Assembly (NCBI GenBank): GCA_902566315.1
Contig: CACFIL010000001.1
Span: 133,977 to 197,976, forward strand
From: an uncultured Pelagibacteraceae bacterium
GTDB taxonomy: Bacteria > Pseudomonadota > Alphaproteobacteria > Pelagibacterales > Pelagibacteraceae
DNA length: 64,000 bases
Reading direction: 5' to 3'
Shown one piece after another: positions 30,174-37,592 of the stretch (positions are counted from its first letter, which is position 1; each line of letters begins with the position of its first letter). The position numbers and the translations under genes are program-made. The notes beneath the pieces are model-generated. The model was not told the DNA's origin. It saw nothing but the letters and a program-made list of their open reading frames with translations, and made no database searches.

Positions 30174-31163
30174 AGATTTAATTTTATTAACTAGATCCTC
30201 ATTAATATGTCTAGGTCCTTTATCTAATCTATTCTTATGTCTTCTTTCACCAGGAAGTCTGACATCACCCATCGCTTTCATTTTTTCAAAAAATTTTGAT
30301 GAATGTTCGTCCCAATTATTTTGTGATAATTTATCTGGAGATATGGCTAAGATAAGCTCACCACCACTTGGAGGACCTCCATCATTATTATCCTTCTCAG
30401 CTGTCTCAAAACTAAAATTATCCCCTACTAAGGCACCTGCAAGCAATTCGACCATCATCGCAATCCCAGAGCCTTTATATCCGCCGAAAGGCAATAAAAC
30501 ACCCCCATCTGCTATTTCAGCTGGATCAGTTGTGTCCTTTCCTTCTTTTGTTAATCCTGTGCCTAATGGAACTTTATGACCTTCTCTTTTAGCAACTTGA
30601 ACTTCACCCATAGCCATTGAAGCTGTTGCCATATCGTAAACAACTGGAGGTTTGTTTTTTCTTGGCCAAGCAAATGAAATTGGATTTGTTCCAAAAAGAG
30701 GTTTAATTGATCCAGCAGGCGCAACAGCTGGTTTGTAAGATGTGCATGCAAAAGCAACCAAACCTTGCTCTGCAATTGCCTCTGTTTCGGGCCACATTGC
30801 AGCCATGTGATGAGAATTTGTTATTGCTAAAACCGCTATACCATTTTCTCTTGCCGCTTTAATTAATTCAGGAATTCCTTTTTCTAACACCATTGGTGCT
30901 AAACAATTTTTTCCATCTACTTTGATGACGCTTGAGGTTATCTTTGAAACTACTGGTCTGCTTTTGCCATTTATTTTTCCACTTTTTAAGCCTGAAATAT
31001 ATGCAGGCAATCTAAATAATCCGTGAGATAGCGAACCATCTCTTTCAGCTTTCATTATTAAATCAGATAAAATGTTTGATGTTTCTTCGTCACATCCATT
31101 AGCGAGTAAAGTTTTATTAGCCAGATTATAAATTTCATTCAAAGTTAAAGGAATTGTTGTCAT
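30165..31163 (-). CDS. Malate/L-lactate dehydrogenase family oxidoreductase (Ldh2/DpkA type)
   Basis: NAD(P)H-dependent reductase of the MDH/LDH2 superfamily (332 aa), which acts on 2-oxo or cyclic imino acids. Family hallmarks are ERDGSLSHGLFRLPAY, NSHHMAAMWP, LFGTNPISFAWP and GGYKGSGIAMMVELL. In marine alphaproteobacteria such enzymes include delta1-piperideine/pyrroline-2-carboxylate reductases and ureidoglycolate or malate dehydrogenases; I cannot choose a substrate. It stands alone, convergent with xthA and 42 bp from the zinc operon's last gene. Confidence 0.85.
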   Translation of the reverse strand: MTTIPLTLNEIYNLANKTLLANGCDEETSNILSDLIMKAERDGSLSHGLFRLPAYISGLKSGKINGKSRPVVSKITSSVIKVDGKNCLAPMVLEKGIPELIKAARENGIAVLAITNSHHMAAMWPETEAIAEQGLVAFACTSYKPAVAPAGSIKPLFGTNPISFAWPRKNKPPVVYDMATASMAMGEVQVAKREGHKVPLGTGLTKEGKDTTDPAEIADGGVLLPFGGYKGSGIAMMVELLAGALVGDNFSFETAEKDNNDGGPPSGGELILAISPDKLSQNNWDEHSSKFFEKMKAMGDVRLPGERRHKNRLDKGPRHINEDLVNKIKSLS

Positions 31164-31205
31164 TAATTTTATTAGATCTTATTTAATTGAAAAGTTCAAT
31201 TATTT

Positions 31206-31469
31206 TTAATGATTATGATTGTGTTCTTTGTTTAAATTATCAATATCAATTTCTTGAATTTCACTAATGGGCTTAGCTATACGCCAATTCCTTACTTTCC
31301 CATCTTCTGCTCTTTCAGTTATTATTGTCTCTATAGGAGGGCAATTAGGTTCATGACAACTTAACTCAGTCATGCTTAAAATAGATTTTTCTGGAATTTG
31401 ATGTTTTTTTGAAAATACAAGTTTTAAATTTCTAATAGTTTCAGCGTTAGGTTTCTTTTTATTAAACAT
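31206..31469 (-). CDS. Small His-tailed protein at the end of the zinc operon
   Basis: An 87-aa soluble protein, family not recognised. The middle carries SCHEPNCPPIETIITE (Cys-His-Glu-Pro-Asn-Cys, a possible metal site), and it ends EHNHNH, a metal-binding style tail. It is the fourth gene of the leftward znuA-cobW-WD40 run, 3 bp from the WD40 gene. By context it probably handles zinc or assists the COG0523 chaperone (inference). No signal peptide, so cytoplasmic. The Cys/His arrangement is the only direct hint of function. Confidence 0.7.
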   Translation of the reverse strand: MFNKKKPNAETIRNLKLVFSKKHQIPEKSILSMTELSCHEPNCPPIETIITERAEDGKVRNWRIAKPISEIQEIDIDNLNKEHNHNH

Positions 31470-31472
31470 AAA

Positions 31473-32516
31473 TTATTTTTTTTCCTCATCCCAAATCGAT
31501 GTCCATAAAATATTTCCTCCCATGTCACCAATTAATAGATGTGAGCAATCTTTGGTTACTGCAATGGCAGAAACTTCAAATTCTGTAAAGCTTCGAATAA
31601 TAATTGTATTGCTTGCCTTTTCGATTTCTGACAAAAAAACCGAACCGTCACTTAACCCAGTTAAAATTGCATTTTCATTTGGGAATGGTTCAACGAATGT
31701 AACTAATTTATTTCCTACATAAGGAAGACAAATGGGTTCTCGACCTACTGGTCCATCTCCATCGAATGGCCAACATACTGCTTCTTTAGCTCCTGATGTA
31801 GCTAAATATTTTGAGTCATCTACGAAGGCAAAACTTTTAATTTTTGCACCATATCCAGACATTGCTGAGTCAATTTTGTCTTTTAATCGCCAAAAATGTA
31901 GTTGGTTTTCCTGCATTGATGTTACCAGGTATTTACCATCAGGACTAAAAATTACTTTGTTGTGAGAACCCTTCCAATTTAATTCTGATGAATTCCATTT
32001 GTTGCTATAATCTTTTTTCCAAAGAGTTACTCCTCCGTAACGAGAAACTGCCAATCTTCTGCCTTTGGCATCAAATGCTATACCTCCAATAGTGCTATTA
32101 TGCTCAAATAATTTTGGCTCTTTATGATTTGGCGACCAAAGATAAACAATATTTCCAGATGAACAAACTAGACTTCCATTATTTGCTGTAACATGATCTA
32201 CCCAACGCGTACCAAAGTTACCAATCTCACTAATCTTTCCATCAAGGGAAATTTTTAAAAATCGACCATCATCTCCACCAGTTAAAATATTATCACCATC
32301 TTTAGACATGCAGAGTACAATGCCTTTGTGAGCTTTTATTGGTTCAGAACTTTTGCCAGATGTAAAAATTCTTACTGTGCCATCACCAAATCCAACTACT
32401 ATTGAGTTACCAACTGTAACCGCATTAGTTACAGGAATTCCAAGTTTAAACTCTGTTCCTCTTTGTTCAAATTTAGTCTTATCTAATTCTGGGAATTGAC
32501 TTGTATCAGCCTTCAT
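31473..32516 (-). CDS. WD40-repeat protein linked to zinc genes
   Basis: A 347-aa beta-propeller candidate without signal peptide. Repeating units such as GFGDGTVRIF, KAHKGIVLCMSKDGDNILTGGDDGRFLKI and FSPDGKYLVTSMQENQLHFWRL give roughly seven blades. WD40 proteins are scaffolds without intrinsic catalysis. The ATG overlaps the stop of the COG0523 GTPase gene by 4 bp and the 87-aa gene follows, so a shared zinc-related role is likely; I infer a protein-protein platform for the GTPase or its client. WD40 proteins are uncommon in such small genomes. Confidence 0.85.
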   Translation of the reverse strand: MKADTSQFPELDKTKFEQRGTEFKLGIPVTNAVTVGNSIVVGFGDGTVRIFTSGKSSEPIKAHKGIVLCMSKDGDNILTGGDDGRFLKISLDGKISEIGNFGTRWVDHVTANNGSLVCSSGNIVYLWSPNHKEPKLFEHNSTIGGIAFDAKGRRLAVSRYGGVTLWKKDYSNKWNSSELNWKGSHNKVIFSPDGKYLVTSMQENQLHFWRLKDKIDSAMSGYGAKIKSFAFVDDSKYLATSGAKEAVCWPFDGDGPVGREPICLPYVGNKLVTFVEPFPNENAILTGLSDGSVFLSEIEKASNTIIIRSFTEFEVSAIAVTKDCSHLLIGDMGGNILWTSIWDEEKK

Positions 32517-33487
32517 GCCGATTTACAGTTTTCAAATCCTTCTTTTAAATTCATACTTTCTAGGTTTCGACCAATGAAGACTAGTCGAGAACTTCGTTCT
32601 TTACCCTCAGGCCATTTACCCATTGGTGAGGCATCCATAAGCATATGTACACCTTGAAATACATATCGATCACTTTCTCCTGTAAAGTCAAGTATACCTT
32701 TGGTTCTTAAAATATCCTGACCTTTGGTTTGTAATAGTTTACTAAACCAATCTTGAAACTTTTCCATGTCTAAAGGGGTATCAGAGACAAATGATAAGCT
32801 AGTTACATCATCATCATGCTCATGGTCATGATCTGATGTTAGAAAATCAGGCTCAACATCTAAAACACGTTTTAAACTAAATGCATCAAGATTTAAAATC
32901 TCATTTAAAGATACTCCACATTTGGTTGTATTTATAATTTTTGCGAAAGGATTAATTTTTTTAATTCTTTCTTTAACAACTTCTAATCCACTTTCATCAA
33001 CAAGATCTATTTTGTTTAATAATACAACGTCTGCAAAGGCAATTTGCTCCTCTGCTTCGTGATGATCTGTTAATTGTGTACTTAAATGAACAGCATCAGC
33101 AACTGTAACAATTGCATCTAACTTTGTACGATCAGCAACATCTTGATCTACAAAAAAAGTTTGTGCAACAGGAGCTGGATCAGCTAATCCTGTTGTTTCT
33201 ACTATGATTGCATCAAGCTTATCCGCTCGTTTCATAAGACCACTTAAAATCCTGATTAGGTCTCCTCTTACAGTACAACAAATGCAACCGTTGTTCATTT
33301 CAAACACCTCTTCATCAGCATCAACAACTAAATCGTTATCAATGCCCTGCTCACCAAATTCATTAACTATCACAGCATATTTTTTGCCATGCTGCTCAGT
33401 TAATATTCTATTTAAAAGAGTAGTTTTTCCAGCACCTAAAAAGCCTGTTAAAACAGTAACAGGAACTTGTTTGTTAGTTTCTTCCAT
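32513..33487 (-). CDS. COG0523 (CobW/ZigA-type) GTPase, putative zinc metallochaperone
   Basis: G3E-family GTPase. Walker A is GFLGAGKTTLLNR, the metal-binding CxCC motif is GCICCTVRGD, and the base-specifying motif is LLNKIDLVD. A His/Asp-rich loop (SDHDHEHDDD) precedes the C-terminal CobW_C domain, which ends with FIGRNLES. In the family, Zur-controlled members deliver zinc to client enzymes during deficiency. Position 9 bp after znuA, behind Zur-type operators, supports the zinc branch over cobalamin or nitrile-hydratase roles. Length (324 aa) is normal. Confidence 0.92.
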   Translation of the reverse strand: MEETNKQVPVTVLTGFLGAGKTTLLNRILTEQHGKKYAVIVNEFGEQGIDNDLVVDADEEVFEMNNGCICCTVRGDLIRILSGLMKRADKLDAIIVETTGLADPAPVAQTFFVDQDVADRTKLDAIVTVADAVHLSTQLTDHHEAEEQIAFADVVLLNKIDLVDESGLEVVKERIKKINPFAKIINTTKCGVSLNEILNLDAFSLKRVLDVEPDFLTSDHDHEHDDDVTSLSFVSDTPLDMEKFQDWFSKLLQTKGQDILRTKGILDFTGESDRYVFQGVHMLMDASPMGKWPEGKERSSRLVFIGRNLESMNLKEGFENCKSA

Positions 33488-33495
33488 TAATTAAA

Positions 33496-34590
33496 TTAAC
33501 ATCCTTTAAAGGATTTTGACATATTTTTTATTAAATCAAAATATAAACCTTTTCCAGGAGTTAAAGTTGCACCCAACGGATCAACAATACCGGTTTTAAT
33601 ATTCATATCTTTTGCAACAGCTTTAATGATGTCTGGATTAAATTGAGGCTCAGAAAATACACAAGCTACTTTATCGTGCTCAATTACTTCTCTGATTTCT
33701 GAAAGTTGTTCCGCACCAGGTAATACATCTGTATTAACTGTGAAAGCTCCTAATATATTTACATTAAATCTTTTCTCAAAGTATTGGTAAGCGTCGTGAA
33801 AAACGATCGAGGCAGTACTTTCATTAAGTTCTGCAGTTACATCTTTTGTAAGTTTATCAATTTCTTTATAAGCCTTACTTAAATTTGCTCTATAAGCAGC
33901 TTCATTTGTTGGGTCATTTTCAATTAAGTGCTTAGACATTTCAAATAAAATAACTTTTGCATTAATTGGGTCTAACCAAATATGTGGATCAAATTCACCG
34001 TGGTGGTGTCCTTCGTGTCCATCATGATCATCATGGTCATCATGCCCATCTTCTTTTTTTGCATGGTCATGATCATCGTGGTCATCCTTTTTTTTATGTC
34101 CATGATCGTCATGATCGTCCTCTTTATGCCCATCTTCTTTTTTTGCATGGTCATGATCATCGTGATCATCTTTTTTCTTGTGTCCGTGATCATCATGATC
34201 ATCGTGATCGTCATGGTCATCAAAAATATTTCTCTCTCTAAATTTTAATTTAACTAAACCTTTAATCTCTAATAACTCAATTTTTTCTGCCTCATTAGCA
34301 ATTGAGTCTAACGGTTTTTCTAAAAAATTTTCTAAATCTTCACCTACCCAAAAAACAATGTCAGCATCTTGTAACATTTTTGCATGCGAGGGTTTCATGG
34401 CAAATCCATGTGGTGAAGCGTATCCTTCAACTATTAAATCTGGTTTAGCTACACCATCCATTAAATAGCTAGCTAAAGAGTGTATTGGCTTAATTGATGC
34501 AACGACTTTGATGTCGGCATTTGCTGATGTAAATAAAGTTAAAAATGATAGTATTGTTAAGATTATTGAAGATTTTTTTAGATTTTTCAT
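33496..34590 (-). CDS. znuA: Zinc ABC transporter substrate-binding protein
   Basis: Periplasmic zinc receptor of the cluster A-I family. The signal peptide ends near TSANAD (about residue 26). Zinc ligands of the family appear as IKPIHSL, HIWLDP (DPHIW) and FHDAYQYF. Between the first and second ligand is a very long Asp/His-rich loop (about residues 123-200) built from a duplicated 28-residue unit. Such loops capture zinc or act as a sensor in ZnuA. 364 aa, longer than average because of the loop. It is the first gene of znuA-cobW-WD40-87aa and divergent from znuC. Confidence 0.95.
   Translation of the reverse strand: MKNLKKSSIILTILSFLTLFTSANADIKVVASIKPIHSLASYLMDGVAKPDLIVEGYASPHGFAMKPSHAKMLQDADIVFWVGEDLENFLEKPLDSIANEAEKIELLEIKGLVKLKFRERNIFDDHDDHDDHDDHGHKKKDDHDDHDHAKKEDGHKEDDHDDHGHKKKDDHDDHDHAKKEDGHDDHDDHDGHEGHHHGEFDPHIWLDPINAKVILFEMSKHLIENDPTNEAAYRANLSKAYKEIDKLTKDVTAELNESTASIVFHDAYQYFEKRFNVNILGAFTVNTDVLPGAEQLSEIREVIEHDKVACVFSEPQFNPDIIKAVAKDMNIKTGIVDPLGATLTPGKGLYFDLIKNMSKSFKGC
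34042..34209 (-). repeat. 84-bp tandem duplication inside znuA
   Basis: Two adjacent near-identical units with an 84-bp period encode the 28-residue Asp/His/Lys block that starts GHKKKDDHDDHDHAKKEDGH. Anchor copies of the DNA begin at 34044 and 34128. The surrounding sequence is a simpler GAT/CAT microrepeat. The in-frame period keeps the reading frame; copy number is likely to vary between strains. Confidence 0.9.
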
Positions 34591-34611
34591 AATATTTGGT
34601 TATTGTTAATT

Positions 34612-34642
34612 GTTATAATATAACGCTGTGTAATAATATAAC
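34612..34642. promoter_or_regulatory. Two tandem Zur-type operators between znuA and znuC
   Basis: Site 1 at 34612-34624 is a perfect palindrome, GTTATA-A-TATAAC. Site 2 at 34630-34642 is GTAATA-A-TATAAC, one mismatch from it, with centres 18 bp apart. The core GTTATA-n-TATAAC is the proteobacterial Zur box. The sites lie in the 73-bp divergent region and can repress both znuA and znuCB-zur, including autoregulation of zur. Confidence 0.85.
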
Positions 34643-34663
34643 ATATTTAAGTCAAGTGAATAA

Positions 34664-35410
34664 ATGAGCATGGGAAATAATATTTTAGTAAAATTAAACA
34701 ATGTTGGTTTTCAACAAAATCAAAAGTGGCTTGTTCAAGGTGTTTCTTTGCAAGTCGAAAAAGGTAAAATTGTTACCTTAATTGGTCCTAATGGTTCTGG
34801 TAAAAGCACAACTGCTAAAATTGCTCTAGGTTTATTTAAAAATATTGAGGGTCAAGTTGAAAAATTCACAAATAATATTGGTTATGTTCCACAAAAAATA
34901 TCAATAGATTGGACGCTTCCTCTAAGAGTTAGAGATTTTATGCTTTTAACAGATAATCTTACAGAAGACGTAATTGATGAAGCACTTTCATTAACTGGAG
35001 TAATTAATTTAAAAGATAAAAGTTTGGGAAATTTATCAGGTGGAGAATTTCAAAGAGTGTTACTTGCCAGAGCTATTTCAAAAAAACCTGAATTGTTAGT
35101 GCTTGATGAGCCAGTTCAAGGTGTAGATTTTACAGGAGAAATTGCCTTGTATGAATTAATTAAAGAAATTTCAGAAAAATTAAATTGCGGTATTTTATTA
35201 ATATCCCATGACTTACATACAGTAATGAGCGCTACCGATCATGTTGTTTGTTTAAATGGTCATGTCTGTTGTTCAGGTTCACCTAAAGAAGTTGCAAAAA
35301 ATAGTGAATACAAAGCATTGTTTGGCGAACAAGCCTCTCAAACTCTTTCAATTTATGAACATAAGCACGATCATGTTCATGCTAATGATGGGGATATAAA
35401 AAAAAATTGA
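34664..35410 (+). CDS. znuC: Zinc ABC transporter ATP-binding protein
   Basis: ATPase of the ZnuABC importer. Walker A is GPNGSGKSTT, the signature LSGGEFQRVLLARA, Walker B LLVLDEPVQGVD and the switch His in LISHDLH. A His-rich tail (EHKHDHVHAND) is typical of zinc-transporter ATPases. The chosen ATG gives 248 aa. znuB follows after 1 bp. Divergent from znuA under shared Zur-type operators. Confidence 0.95.
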   Translation: MSMGNNILVKLNNVGFQQNQKWLVQGVSLQVEKGKIVTLIGPNGSGKSTTAKIALGLFKNIEGQVEKFTNNIGYVPQKISIDWTLPLRVRDFMLLTDNLTEDVIDEALSLTGVINLKDKSLGNLSGGEFQRVLLARAISKKPELLVLDEPVQGVDFTGEIALYELIKEISEKLNCGILLISHDLHTVMSATDHVVCLNGHVCCSGSPKEVAKNSEYKALFGEQASQTLSIYEHKHDHVHANDGDIKKN

Positions 35411-35411
35411 T

Positions 35412-36215
35412 ATGTTTGACGATTTTTTTATAAGAGCGTTGGTTGCAGGTATTGGTATTGCTTTTGTTGCGGGACCACTTGGTTGTTTTGTTGTGTGGAG
35501 GAGATTGTCTTATTTTGGAGATACACTCGCCCACTCCGCATTACTAGGTGTAACAATTGCATATTCATTAGAATTTAATATTGCTGTTTCAATATTTTTA
35601 ATTTCATCAGCAATTGCATTAATTTTAATACAACTACAAAAAAAAACTAATCTTCCAAGTGATGCATTGTTAGGGCTTTTGGCCCACTCGTCATTAGCAG
35701 TTGGATTAGTGGTGATTGGATTTTTAACCTTTATTAGATTTGATATTATGGGATTGTTGTTTGGGGATATATTAGCAGTTAATAAAAAAGATTTGATAAC
35801 AATATGGGTTGGTGGAGCCTTAATTTTATTGGTTTTAAGATTAATATGGAAACCATTGTTCGCCTCAACTGTAAATTATGAATTAGCACAGGCAGAAGGT
35901 CTAAACCCTGAAAGAGCAAAAGCAGTCTTTACAGTCTTATTGGCCGCAATAATTGCCATATCTATCAAATTAGTTGGAGTGCTATTAATTACAGGAATGT
36001 TAATTATACCAACTGCTATGGCTAGAAATCTTTCAGATAACCCGAAAAAGATGGTGATTTTTGCAATAATAGGAGGATTGTTATCAGTGTTTATAGGATT
36101 ATTCTCATCTTTAGAATTTAACACTCCATCAGGTCCATCCATAATTGCTGCAGCTCTTGTCTTGTTTATTTTTTCATTACTTAAAGTTAAACAAACGATA
36201 CAATTGAAAAATTAA
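35412..36215 (+). CDS. znuB: Zinc ABC transporter permease
   Basis: Inner-membrane channel of the zinc importer, family ABC-3, with about eight membrane helices. Markers are GPLGCFVVWRRLSYFGDTLAHSALLG near the N-terminus and KLVGVLLITGMLIIPTAMAR, the ABC-3 signature. 267 aa, normal length. It sits between znuC (1-bp gap) and zur (24-bp gap). Confidence 0.95.
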   Translation: MFDDFFIRALVAGIGIAFVAGPLGCFVVWRRLSYFGDTLAHSALLGVTIAYSLEFNIAVSIFLISSAIALILIQLQKKTNLPSDALLGLLAHSSLAVGLVVIGFLTFIRFDIMGLLFGDILAVNKKDLITIWVGGALILLVLRLIWKPLFASTVNYELAQAEGLNPERAKAVFTVLLAAIIAISIKLVGVLLITGMLIIPTAMARNLSDNPKKMVIFAIIGGLLSVFIGLFSSLEFNTPSGPSIIAAALVLFIFSLLKVKQTIQLKN

Positions 36216-36239
36216 TGGAATATTATAAAAAATAATTAA

Positions 36240-36632
36240 ATGCAAAAACAAGAAACATTAACTAAAAACCAAAAAATAATTTTAGATTTAATTGAAAAAT
36301 CTGATCAACCATTAAAAGCATACTCAATTTTATTTGATGTTAAAAAAAAAGGTATTAATGCTCCTTTGCAAGTTTATAGAGCGTTAAAAAAACTAGTCAA
36401 AATCGGAAAAATTCATAAAATAGAAAGTAGAAACGCTTTCATCGCTTGTAAAAATTCAAAATGTCAAATTGCTAAAGCTACTGTTTTTTCGATTTGTGAA
36501 AGTTGTGAAGATGTTACTGAAATTCATGATCATAAATTATCAGAACACCTAAGAGATTTTAAAGATAATAAAGGAATGAAATATAGTAAATACAATTTAG
36601 AGTTTTTTGGAATTTGCAAGAAGTGTGTTTAA
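36240..36632 (+). CDS. zur: Zinc uptake regulator, Fur family
   Basis: Zinc-sensing repressor of 130 aa. A winged helix (QKIILDLIEKSDQPLKAYSILFDVK, APLQVYRALKKLVKIGKIHKIES) is followed by a dimerisation part with cysteine pairs CKNSKC, CESCEDV and the terminal CKKCV, suited to structural and sensory zinc. HDH (EIHDHKL) adds ligands. The linkage to znuCB argues for Zur over Fur or Irr. It probably autoregulates through the two operators upstream of znuC. Confidence 0.93.
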   Translation: MQKQETLTKNQKIILDLIEKSDQPLKAYSILFDVKKKGINAPLQVYRALKKLVKIGKIHKIESRNAFIACKNSKCQIAKATVFSICESCEDVTEIHDHKLSEHLRDFKDNKGMKYSKYNLEFFGICKKCV

Positions 36633-36635
36633 AAA

Positions 36636-37229
36636 ATGAAAATTGAATATTATTTTAGTGTCCTATCTCCATTTAGTTATCTAGGAGCTGATAGATTTAC
36701 AAAAATAGTAAGCAAATATAATTTAGAGGTTACTGAAAAACCACTTGATTTAGTTGGCGAAATATTTCCAAATACTGGAGGATTGCCAGTTCCTAAAAGA
36801 CATCCTGCTAGACAAAAATATAGACTTGTAGAACTGGAGAGAATTTCAAATAAACTGGGTTTGCCGATTATTAAAAAGCCAAAGTTTTTTCCACCTAAAG
36901 ACCCGCACTTACCAGCAAAATTTGTAATAGCTTCAAATAAATTGGGTAATAAACTTCATTTTGGAAATGAATGTTTAAAATATTTATGGTCTATGGATAA
37001 AGATCTTTCTGATCACAATACACTTCAGGAAATTTGTGAAAAATTAAATTTAAACTTTGAAGAAATGAAGAAATTAGCTTTATCTGAAGATGTAAACTTG
37101 GAATATCAAAAAAATTCAAAAGATGCGGTTGATAATGATGTATTTGGCGCTCCTTCGTATGTCTTAAATAATGAGATTTTTTGGGGTCAAGATAGATTAG
37201 ATTATCTTGAAGATGCATTAAATAAATAA
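36636..37229 (+). CDS. DsbA-family 2-hydroxychromene-2-carboxylate isomerase-like protein
   Basis: A 197-aa thioredoxin-fold protein of the GST-kappa/HCCA isomerase group. The N-terminal YYFSVLSPFSYLGADRF carries the serine that replaces the DsbA CxxC. The C-terminal NDVFGAPSYVLNNEIFWGQDRLDYLEDAL is the family signature. The classical substrate is a naphthalene-degradation intermediate, but in marine oligotrophs the role is unknown; glutathione-dependent isomerisation is plausible. It begins 3 bp after zur, so it may be co-expressed without being zinc-related. Confidence 0.85.
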   Translation: MKIEYYFSVLSPFSYLGADRFTKIVSKYNLEVTEKPLDLVGEIFPNTGGLPVPKRHPARQKYRLVELERISNKLGLPIIKKPKFFPPKDPHLPAKFVIASNKLGNKLHFGNECLKYLWSMDKDLSDHNTLQEICEKLNLNFEEMKKLALSEDVNLEYQKNSKDAVDNDVFGAPSYVLNNEIFWGQDRLDYLEDALNK

Positions 37230-37283
37230 TTTAAAATTAATAAATTTTATTAATAATTTAATTAAGCATTAATAGAAACTAAT

Positions 37284-37301
37284 TTTAACAAATCTTTAAA
37301 A
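37284..37301 (+). promoter_or_regulatory. Candidate 7-4-7 direct repeat (Pho-box-like)
   Basis: TTTAACA-AATC-TTTAAAA, 52 bp before the 79-aa gene, in the same orientation relative to its gene as the repeats ahead of ugpB and the 142-aa gene. CATAAT at about 37312 could serve as -10. Weakly supported alone in AT-rich DNA; the call rests on the shared geometry. Confidence 0.4.
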
Positions 37302-37341
37302 TAATATTATCATAATTTAAAATGGTAATAAATTTAAAAAA

Positions 37342-37347
37342 AAGGAG
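37342..37347 (+). promoter_or_regulatory. Strong Shine-Dalgarno for the 79-aa gene
   Basis: AAGGAG 5 bases before the ATG at 37353. Most genes here have weak or no Shine-Dalgarno; this one and the phnD site are among the best in the window, suggesting high translation. Confidence 0.75.
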
Positions 37348-37352
37348 AGAAA

Positions 37353-37592
37353 ATGACTGCAAATATCAGAATATTAAAATGGACAAGCACAGTTTTGACG
37401 CTTTTAGGAATATTAACTTTTTATTTAGATTACTATCCTTATAGCATGATACCTCACAGTTTAGGTATAATCGGTTGGACTATTGTTGGTACCATTACAA
37501 AGGATAAACCTTTATTAACAAATTTTTCACTACAAATCCCGATAATGATTGCAGGTATAATTAAGTATTCTTATACAACTGGGTTATTTTAA
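37353..37592 (+). CDS. Small membrane protein next to phnM
   Basis: A 79-aa protein, family not recognised. It has about three hydrophobic segments (LKWTSTVLTLLGILTFYLDYY, HSLGIIGWTIVGTI, QIPIMIAGIIKYS). It has a strong ribosome binding site and its own 123-bp upstream region with a 7-4-7 repeat. It converges with phnM, overlapping its stop by 4 bp. Location and the candidate operator suggest a role under phosphorus limitation, but nothing in the protein shows what it does. The good ribosome site and conserved-looking composition argue that the gene is real. Confidence 0.7.
   Translation: MTANIRILKWTSTVLTLLGILTFYLDYYPYSMIPHSLGIIGWTIVGTITKDKPLLTNFSLQIPIMIAGIIKYSYTTGLF

Noticed and set aside
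33966-34248. Three overlapping His/Met/Ile-rich open frames in and against znuA
   Set aside because: They are frame shadows of the Asp/His repeat in znuA; no ribosome site and composition explained by GAT/CAT repetition.
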